Position numbers and translations under genes: made by a program. From Peptococcaceae bacterium (GTDB lineage: Bacteria > Bacillota > Peptococcia > Peptococcales > Peptococcaceae): DNA of 5,753 nt. The notes below the pieces were generated by a model that was not told where the DNA came from, did no database searches, and saw nothing but the letters and a program-made list of their open reading frames with translations. The stretch spans positions 1 to 5,753 of the forward strand of contig JAFOFM010000080.1 of assembly GCA_017387265.1 (NCBI GenBank), given 5' to 3'. Positions 1-4,548 of this stretch are shown piece after piece; positions within the stretch are counted from its first letter, which is position 1, and every line of letters starts with the position of its first letter.

Positions 1-8
1 AGATTCAT
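1..8 (-). CDS. Possible start of a divergent gene (partial, 2-3 codons only)
   Basis: On the - strand an ATG at 8-6 is followed by AAT and then the window edge. It is preceded by a purine-rich GAGAGGGG stretch (complement of 14-21), about 5 nt from the ATG, which could serve as a weak ribosome site. If real, this gene is divergent from the radical SAM operon and shares the LexA-box region with it. Only Met-Asn can be read, so no product can be assigned. It could equally be a chance ATG. Confidence 0.25.
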
Positions 9-37
9 GCGCACCCCTCTCTTTAGTCTTCCATTGC

Positions 38-49
38 GAACATTTGTTC
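38..49. promoter_or_regulatory. LexA (SOS) box 1
   Basis: GAACATTTGTTC is a perfect GAAC-N4-GTTC palindrome, the core of the LexA operator of Gram-positive bacteria, and it is preceded by the C that is common in that consensus. It lies about 10 bp upstream of the predicted -35 hexamer. It is the strongest of three similar sites in this promoter. Binding by LexA is inferred from the match. Confidence 0.8.
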
Positions 50-58
50 AAATTCTTA

Positions 59-87
59 TTGCATTATCCAAACATTTGTTTTATGAT
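59..87 (+). promoter_or_regulatory. Sigma-A-type promoter of the radical SAM operon
   Basis: The -35 is TTGCAT (59-64), the spacer is exactly 17 bp, and the -10 is TATGAT (82-87). Transcription would begin near 93-95, giving a leader of about 80 nt. LexA-like box 2 fills the 3' part of the spacer and box 3 lies just downstream of the start point. This is the arrangement expected for repression by blocking RNA polymerase. Confidence 0.75.
70..81. promoter_or_regulatory. LexA-like box 2, inside the promoter spacer
   Basis: AAACATTTGTTT is a weaker palindrome with the same ATTT centre as box 1, changed at the outermost G and C. It sits between the -35 and -10 hexamers and starts 32 bp after box 1, roughly three helical turns, so a bound protein would face the same side of the DNA. 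It is recognised as an operator mainly through its neighbours. Confidence 0.6.
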
Positions 88-99
88 AATATGTATTCC

Positions 100-111
100 A
101 TACAAATGTTC
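100..111. promoter_or_regulatory. LexA-like box 3, at the transcription start
   Basis: ATACAAATGTTC has one perfect GTTC half-site. On the - strand it reads GAACATTTGTAT, with the same ATTT centre as boxes 1 and 2. It starts 30 bp after box 2 and falls a few bases downstream of the predicted transcription start. Lower-affinity or cooperative binding is inferred. Confidence 0.6.
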
Positions 112-161
112 TGTTTTTAACATAAACACTGTATCATCTCATATGGAAACTTTCTAGCCGC

Positions 162-167
162 AGGAGA
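162..167 (+). promoter_or_regulatory. Ribosome binding site of the radical SAM gene
   Basis: AGGAGA lies 7 nt upstream of the ATG at 175. It supports this start over the internal ATG codons, none of which would keep the conserved N-terminal segment. Confidence 0.85.
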
Positions 168-174
168 TACTCTT

Positions 175-1596
175 ATGCAACTACTCGATAAACTCACGAT
201 TTTAGCTGACGCCGCCAAATATGATGTCTCCTGCTCCTCTTCCGGTTCCACGCGTAAAGGAGAAGCAGGAACTATCGGTTCAGCAGCAAAATCAGGTATC
301 TGTCACTCGTTTACTGCCGACGGACGCTGTATTTCGCTGTTAAAAATTCTGATGACCAATAACTGCATTTATGATTGTGCTTATTGCCTAAACCGGCGCA
401 GCAATGATACTCCTCGCGCCATGTTTACAATTGATGAAATCGTGCAGCTGACCATGGATTTCTACCGACGCAATTATATCGAAGGACTGTTTTTAAGTTC
501 CGCGGTAATCGCTTCGCCGGATTACACCATGGAGCTGCTGATTCAAGTGGCACAAAAACTGCGTTATAAAGAAAAATTTCACGGTTATCTTCATTTAAAA
601 GCCATCCCTGGAGCTAACCCGGCACTGATTGAACAGGCCGGACATCTGGCCGACCGGCTCAGCATCAATCTGGAACTGCCATCGGAACAGTCCTTAAATC
701 TGCTGGCGCCGGATAAAACCAGGACAAATCTGCTTTTGCCCATGCACCAGATTCATCGCGGTATTTTAGAACGACAACAGGAACGTGCCCTGATGAAAAA
801 AGCACCGCTTTTTGTACCGGCCGGACAGACCACACAGATGATTGTCGGCGCTTCCGGAGAAAGCGATTTACAGATTCTGAGGCTTTCCTCGGCACTATAT
901 AAAAAATTTTCTATGAAGCGGGTATATTTTTCCGCCTATGTACCGCTTAATACCGACTCCCGGCTTCCGCAGATTGCTAAACCGCCCATGCTGCGAGAAA
1001 ACCGGCTGTATCAGGCCGACTGGCTAATGCGATTTTACGGCTTCGATGCTGCCGAACTGTTAGACGAAGCCAATCCCAACTTTGACCCCGACTATGACCC
1101 GAAAATCATCTGGGCCGTACGTCATCCGGAAGTATTCCCTGTAGAAATTAATTCAGCACCTTACCAGCAGCTGCTTCGAGTACCAGGGCTGGGGATTCGC
1201 TGTGCCCAGCGAATTGTCAGCGCGCGAAGAACCGGCCGATTGGATTTTGAGGATTTAATCCATATGAAAGTATCCTTAAAACGGGCTCAGTATTTCATTA
1301 CCTGCAAGGGAAAATATTATCGCATCCAGAACCCGGAACCGGACATGATACTCCGGGCGTTAAAACCATCTGCCCGCTCCCCGTACGAACAGTTGAATCT
1401 GTTTGACGACTGGCAGACCGTACAGCCGAAAACCAACATCGAGCTTCTGGATGCTGATGCCTATTTTCCCAAACAGACTGCAACTGGCACTGCCCCACAG
1501 CCAATAGCCTGTACACGGCAGGCGACCTGTCTGCCGCCTGTCTTTTCATCCTCCCTGTCAGAAAGGAGTCGTATCGATGAACGCCTATCTGTATGA
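175..1596 (+). CDS. Putative DNA modification/repair radical SAM protein (TIGR03916-like)
   Basis: A 473-residue cytoplasmic protein. The cluster motif CIYDCAYC gives Cys64, Cys68 and Cys71, the CxxxCxxC that binds the [4Fe-4S] cluster reducing S-adenosylmethionine. The radical SAM barrel covers roughly residues 40-290. The stretch from AAKYDVSCSSSG through GICHSF and GRCISLLKIL to NRRSND and NYIEGLFLSS is typical of the family annotated as 'putative DNA modification/repair radical SAM protein', which pairs with TIGR03915 proteins or with their fusions to a uracil-DNA-glycosylase-like domain. Extra cysteines at 43, 52 and 377 may be structural or bind metal. Residues about 326-380 contain a helix-hairpin-helix (LLRVPGLGIRCAQRIV), a non-sequence-specific DNA-binding fold. 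QLNLF at 406-410 resembles a sliding-clamp-binding peptide. The tail after it, to residue 473, looks low in conservation and makes the protein longer than the roughly 400-430 residues I recall for the family. The last 20 bases overlap the next gene. The substrate is unknown; a role in DNA repair is inferred from the partner, the HhH and the LexA boxes. Confidence 0.93.
   Translation: MQLLDKLTILADAAKYDVSCSSSGSTRKGEAGTIGSAAKSGICHSFTADGRCISLLKILMTNNCIYDCAYCLNRRSNDTPRAMFTIDEIVQLTMDFYRRNYIEGLFLSSAVIASPDYTMELLIQVAQKLRYKEKFHGYLHLKAIPGANPALIEQAGHLADRLSINLELPSEQSLNLLAPDKTRTNLLLPMHQIHRGILERQQERALMKKAPLFVPAGQTTQMIVGASGESDLQILRLSSALYKKFSMKRVYFSAYVPLNTDSRLPQIAKPPMLRENRLYQADWLMRFYGFDAAELLDEANPNFDPDYDPKIIWAVRHPEVFPVEINSAPYQQLLRVPGLGIRCAQRIVSARRTGRLDFEDLIHMKVSLKRAQYFITCKGKYYRIQNPEPDMILRALKPSARSPYEQLNLFDDWQTVQPKTNIELLDADAYFPKQTATGTAPQPIACTRQATCLPPVFSSSLSERSRIDERLSV
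1516..1540 (+). other. Two mutually exclusive small hairpins near the gene junction
   Basis: CGGCAG (1516-1521) can pair with CTGCCG (1531-1536), while CAGGCG (1519-1524) can pair with CGCCTG (1535-1540). The two stems share bases, so only one can form at a time. They lie 22 to 46 nt before the ribosome site of the second gene and are followed by TCTTTTC. They could modulate expression of the second gene or be incidental to coding sequence. Confidence 0.3.
1562..1568 (+). promoter_or_regulatory. Ribosome binding site of the DUF4130 gene, inside the upstream gene
   Basis: AAAGGAG lies 8 nt before the ATG at 1577. Both the site and the start codon are inside the 3' end of the radical SAM gene, so ribosomes finishing that gene would help open the site (translational coupling). 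Confidence 0.85.
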
Positions 1597-2314
1597 CGGC
1601 AGTTTTTATGGTCTGTTAACTGCATATTTTTACGCCTGGAACGATAACGACATCTACACCATCGCCAAAGAAGCCGCTTATACATCAGATTTGTTAAGCC
1701 GGCCAGTCCATATCGTCACCCAGACTGACAAAGCACAGCGTATCATACACTCGGTACAACAGAACCTTTCCGCTTACACTATGAAAAATCTATATCTTAT
1801 ATATCTAAGTGAACTGACAGAGTGTGATCTGCTAGGGCTTACCTATCTGCGGCTTTGCTTTTCCAAAGGAAATGGTATTAACCATGCCAAACAGCATCCG
1901 GTTATCCGCCAGGTGGATGCTATTCATCGCAAGGTCATGCACGAATACGATCACATGAAAGGATTCCTGCGATTTCAGAAAATCAATGACCAGATATTTT
2001 TTGCCCGGTTTGCTCCTGATCATAACCAGCTTCCGTTATTAATGCATCATCTGACAGAACGGTTTTCCGATCAGAAGATGATTGTGCACGACGAAAAGCG
2101 AAACTGCGCTATGCTATATAATTTACAGGAACGGGTTATTATTCCCTTTACGAAGGAAGATGCTGCACATATTCTGGCAGACTGCCAGGATGATACAATT
2201 GATTTATTCCGTCGCTATTTTCAGACAATCAACATACCAGAACGGGAAAATCTGTGCCAGCAGACTGGCTATATGCCGCATCGCTACCGGCACTATATGC
2301 CGGAAACTGAATAA
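1577..2314 (+). CDS. TIGR03915/DUF4130-type putative DNA metabolism protein
   Basis: A 245-residue soluble protein, close to the size I recall for the stand-alone family. Recognisable features in order are the N-terminal YLYDGSFYGLLTA, the helix LTYLRLCFSKG (about 88-98), the block KGFLRFQ (128-134), FFARFAPDHN (141-150) with LPLLMHHLTERF, then HDEKRN (171-176), and the terminal PHRYRHYM. These match the DUF4130 domain that occurs beside TIGR03916 radical SAM proteins. In other genomes the same domain is fused to a uracil-DNA-glycosylase-like region; here there is no such extension. The catalytic role is not established; the conserved His, Asp and Arg clusters suggest an enzyme or nucleic-acid-binding part. 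The 20-bp overlap with the upstream gene and the shared LexA-controlled promoter indicate the two proteins are made together and probably act together. No signal peptide or membrane segment is seen. Confidence 0.9.
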   Translation: MNAYLYDGSFYGLLTAYFYAWNDNDIYTIAKEAAYTSDLLSRPVHIVTQTDKAQRIIHSVQQNLSAYTMKNLYLIYLSELTECDLLGLTYLRLCFSKGNGINHAKQHPVIRQVDAIHRKVMHEYDHMKGFLRFQKINDQIFFARFAPDHNQLPLLMHHLTERFSDQKMIVHDEKRNCAMLYNLQERVIIPFTKEDAAHILADCQDDTIDLFRRYFQTINIPERENLCQQTGYMPHRYRHYMPETE

Positions 2315-2407
2315 ACGGCAAGAGAGAATAATAACAATGTGCATTTTCCAAAAGGATTCTGGATAAGACGTCCATGTTCCTCCGATGAAAAAACAGAACA
2401 AAAAACG

Positions 2408-2461
2408 AAAGATGTCGAAAAATCACCTGTCCATATGACAGGAATTTACCGACATCTTTTT
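2408..2461. terminator. Bidirectional terminator between the DUF4130 gene and codY
   Basis: AAAGATGTCG (2408-2417) pairs with CGACATCTTT (2450-2459) as a perfect 10-bp stem. An inner hairpin, CCTGTC (2426-2431) with GACAGG (2437-2442) and loop CATAT, sits on top. The + strand transcript ends in a TTTTT run (2457-2461). The - strand transcript leaves the stem through an interrupted T-rich tract (complement of 2386-2410). It would stop both convergent units. Confidence 0.8.
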
Positions 2462-2502
2462 ATGTTTATCCGGATTCTTTTTTCTGTTTTACTGCAAAAC
2501 CG

Positions 2503-3234
2503 CTAAATAGCCGCCAGTTCCTCATACAGATAATCGTTCAGAATTTTAATATAGGTGCCTTTCATACCAAGGGACCTAGCATCGATAACACCGGCACTTT
2601 CCAGCTTACGCAGAGCATTTACGATGACCGAACGAGTCAGTTTATATTCCGCTGCCAGTTTACTTGCCACCAGGAACCCTTCATTTCCCTCGATTTCGCT
2701 AAAAATATATTTTACCGCTTCCAGTTCCGAGTAGCTTAATACTTCTAACGCCAGCTGTACTACTGTTTTTTTACGGGCTTCTGTTTCCGCCTTACGGCTG
2801 GCTGTTCGAATCATCAGCACCGATGCCAGCGCTGCCGCATATTCGGCAAGAAGCGGAATTTCATCGGAAAAATTTCCGTTTTCTCTGGCACAGATGAAAA
2901 AACCCATGCGTTCCGCCTGACTGCCCACTGGTACCAGCGTCATACAATTGCCATTATGCTGCTGATTATACACCGGATGTCGCATGGCCATCAGCCATTC
3001 CAGATTATCCCGGCTGCACTGCCGCTCATCCAGTTCCCGGCGGCTGAAAATCTGTATCGCTTCCGTGTCACAGCAGCCTAAAAGTGCCCCTGACTGATTC
3101 ATAATATATACACTGCACTGCAGCAAATGATGCAGCTGTTCCGCAGCAGCCTGTACATCCAGCGCATCTACCGTTGCCTTCTGCATCATCAGATGCATTG
3201 TTCTGTTTTTTTCTAATACGGATTCCATTTCCAT
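2503..3234 (-). CDS. codY: Global transcriptional regulator CodY
   Basis: CodY is a DNA-binding regulator that senses branched-chain amino acids (and GTP in many species) and controls nutrient-limitation genes in low-GC Gram-positives. The C-terminal winged helix is unmistakable: LSYSELEAVKYIF (about 166-178), EGNEGFLVASKLA, the recognition helix TRSVIVNALRKLESAGVI (200-217), and the wing RSLGMKGTYIKILN (220-233). A charged linker helix lies around 145-160. The N-terminal GAF-like effector domain (about 1-135) keeps the fold signature (SGALLG, LVPVGSQAERMGFFI, LLAEYAAA) but is divergent. The protein has 243 residues, against 259 in Bacillus subtilis; most of the shortening is around residues 65-95. 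The start at 3234 is supported by AGGAGG 8 nt upstream. The gene is alone here: no clpQ, clpY, codV/xer or topA neighbour is visible. It faces the + strand operon across a shared terminator and is separated from the dus gene by that gene's terminator. Confidence 0.95.
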   Translation of the reverse strand: MEMESVLEKNRTMHLMMQKATVDALDVQAAAEQLHHLLQCSVYIMNQSGALLGCCDTEAIQIFSRRELDERQCSRDNLEWLMAMRHPVYNQQHNGNCMTLVPVGSQAERMGFFICARENGNFSDEIPLLAEYAAALASVLMIRTASRKAETEARKKTVVQLALEVLSYSELEAVKYIFSEIEGNEGFLVASKLAAEYKLTRSVIVNALRKLESAGVIDARSLGMKGTYIKILNDYLYEELAAI

Positions 3235-3242
3235 GGTGATTG

Positions 3243-3248
3243 CCTCCT
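3243..3248 (-). promoter_or_regulatory. Ribosome binding site of codY
   Basis: A full AGGAGG on the - strand lies 8 nt upstream of the ATG at 3234 and fixes the start. The stretch 3249-3402 must contain the codY promoter. It is AT-rich with several -10-like sequences, but I could not pair one with a convincing -35. Confidence 0.85.
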
Positions 3249-3402
3249 AAATCATGTTAATCGCAAGATAGTAGTATTATTGCCAGAGATTTACACAATA
3301 TTCACAGAAGGCGAAATTTATTAAGGGAATTATTAGTAAAAATCAGTACCGGTTATCTGCTTATATAATATTCCTTTTATTCATCCTCTTTCCTGATAAA
3401 CT

Positions 3403-3436
3403 AAAAAACCCGGACAGGTACTCTGTTCCGGGTTTT
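3403..3436 (-). terminator. Rho-independent terminator of the dus gene
   Basis: Read on the - strand, AAAACCCGGA pairs with TCCGGGTTTT (10 bp; arms 3427-3436 and 3405-3414), with a short CAG/CTG extension in the loop, and ends in a TTTTTT run. It begins 9 bases after the stop codon of dus, so codY expression should depend largely on its own promoter. Confidence 0.85.
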
Positions 3437-3445
3437 CTGATTCTT

Positions 3446-4402
3446 TTAAAATTTCATCTGCAGCAAATTCTGCAGTTCTTCCATAGTGGAGACCGTATTA
3501 ATCAGGTCCCGCATTCGTGCTGCATTTGGTAGTCCTTTATAATACCAGGCAATATGTTTGCGCAGTTCCTTCATCGCTACATATTCCCCTTTTTCGGCAC
3601 AAATTAACCGGGCATGGTGCAGAATCACTTCTTTGCGCTGCTCTAAAGCCGGTTCCGGCTGGTACATTCCAGTACGCAGATAGTCCAGCGTCTGCTGATA
3701 CATCCATGGCCGCCCCAGCGCACCGCGACCTAGCATAATACCGTCACATCCGGTCTCTTCCATCATTTTTTTACCATCTTCCGGCTCAAATAAATCTCCG
3801 TTCCCAATAACCGGAACCTGTACAGCCTCTTTTACCTGCCGGATAATCTCCCAGTCCGCTTTTCCGCTGTAATACTGCATGCGAGTACGGCCATGCACCG
3901 CAATAGCACTGACGCCAGCTGCTTCCATACGTTTTGCATATTCCACCGCATTCACCGAAGTATCATCCCAGCCCTTGCGAAATTTTACTGTAATCGGCAC
4001 ATCTACCGCTTTTACCATGGCTTCTACAATTTCTGCAGCCAGTTCCGGATTTCGCATCAGAGAAGATCCTTCACCATTATTTACAACTTTCGGCACCGGA
4101 CAACCCATATTAATATCAATAATCTGCGCACCGTGAGCCTGCATAATGCGGGCACCTTCTGCCATCACGTCCGGCTCCGAGCCGAAAATCTGCATATTCA
4201 CCGGCTGCACTTCATCTTCCATATTCATTAAAAGATAGGTTTTTTGATTTTTATAAGTCAGTGCCTTGGCACTGATCATTTCTGTATATACCAGCCCACA
4301 GCCGTATTCTCTGGCAATCAGACGGCTCGGGCGATCACTGATACCAGCCATCGGCGCTGCGACTACCGGATTTTCATTTAAAATCTGTTTGATACGAGTC
4401 AT
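3446..4402 (-). CDS. dusB: tRNA-dihydrouridine synthase, DusB type
   Basis: A 318-residue flavoenzyme that reduces specific uridines in the tRNA D-loop to dihydrouridine using FMN and NADPH. The N-terminal PVVAAPMAGISDRPSR (about 12-27) is the start of the FMN-binding TIM barrel. INMGCPVPKV carries the catalytic Cys101, PITVKFRKGW has Lys140, and AVHGRTR holds His170 and Arg172. NGD (201-203) and GIMLGRGALGRPW (221-233) complete the FMN phosphate site. The C-terminal helical tRNA-binding part ends with LRKHIAWYYKGLPNAARMR. The length matches E. coli DusB (321 residues). The start at 4402 is supported by AGGAG and a well-placed promoter. It forms a single-gene unit, with its own terminator downstream and the aminotransferase terminator upstream. 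DusB and related bacterial paralogues can be hard to tell apart, so the suffix is less sure than the function. Confidence 0.95.
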   Translation of the reverse strand: MTRIKQILNENPVVAAPMAGISDRPSRLIAREYGCGLVYTEMISAKALTYKNQKTYLLMNMEDEVQPVNMQIFGSEPDVMAEGARIMQAHGAQIIDINMGCPVPKVVNNGEGSSLMRNPELAAEIVEAMVKAVDVPITVKFRKGWDDTSVNAVEYAKRMEAAGVSAIAVHGRTRMQYYSGKADWEIIRQVKEAVQVPVIGNGDLFEPEDGKKMMEETGCDGIMLGRGALGRPWMYQQTLDYLRTGMYQPEPALEQRKEVILHHARLICAEKGEYVAMKELRKHIAWYYKGLPNAARMRDLINTVSTMEELQNLLQMKF

Positions 4403-4408
4403 AGTTTT

Positions 4409-4413
4409 CTCCT
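4409..4413 (-). promoter_or_regulatory. Ribosome binding site of the dus gene
   Basis: AGGAG on the - strand, 6 nt upstream of the ATG at 4402. It supports the chosen start. Confidence 0.85.
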
Positions 4414-4455
4414 GTATCTGCTTTCTGTTCGGGTTCTCACTTCTTTTCGGATTTC

Positions 4456-4484
4456 ATCATAGCAAATTATCCGCCTGTGTGCAA
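4456..4484 (-). promoter_or_regulatory. Sigma-A-type promoter of the dus gene
   Basis: Read on the - strand, TTGCAC (4484-4479) is followed by a 17-bp spacer and TATGAT (4461-4456). The predicted start near 4449 gives a leader of about 47 nt. It sits just downstream of the aminotransferase terminator, which explains how dus is expressed independently. Confidence 0.75.
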
Positions 4485-4497
4485 GAAAAAGCCATAG

Positions 4498-4526
4498 AAA
4501 AAAGGACGCATCCATCGGATACGTCC
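4498..4526 (-). terminator. Rho-independent terminator of the aminotransferase gene
   Basis: On the - strand GGACGTATCC (4526-4517) pairs with GGATGCGTCC (4513-4504) through 10 bp including one G-T pair. The loop is 3 nt and a TTTTTT run (4503-4498) follows. It lies 22 bases after the aminotransferase stop codon. Confidence 0.88.
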
Positions 4527-4548
4527 CGTGTAATCATGAAATAATTTA

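Noticed and set aside
38..111. Three similar short sequences about 30 bp apart, resembling a tiny CRISPR array or iterons
   Set aside because: Each is a 12-bp palindrome with differing ends, far shorter than CRISPR repeats, and they are placed exactly over a promoter. Operators explain them better.
143..157. Mini-ORF (ATG GAA ACT TTC TAG) in the leader of the radical SAM gene
   Set aside because: Four codons with no ribosome site in front; most likely chance.
2082..2366. Open frame of 94 codons overlapping the end of the DUF4130 gene
   Set aside because: It lies out of frame within a well-recognised gene, has an unlikely composition, and continues only because of AT-rich intergenic sequence.
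2348..2490. Larger imperfect inverted repeat around the bidirectional terminator (GGATAA with TTATCC, AAAACAG with CTGTTTT)
   Set aside because: The pairings are short and interrupted by many mismatches in an AT-rich stretch, so they do not support a separate RNA element.
3290..3330. Possible CodY box in the codY leader (TTCTG followed by AATATT on the - strand)
   Set aside because: Only about half of the 15-bp AATTTTCWGAAAATT consensus matches and the left arm is absent, so autoregulation is not supported.
3361..3400. AT-rich TATTATATAA block as the codY promoter -10
   Set aside because: No -35-like hexamer is found at 16-18 bp spacing, so I did not annotate it as a promoter although it remains possible.
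4266..4544. Open frame on the + strand of 92 codons
   Set aside because: It is antisense to the dus gene and runs through the dus promoter and the aminotransferase terminator, with no ribosome site or recognisable protein.
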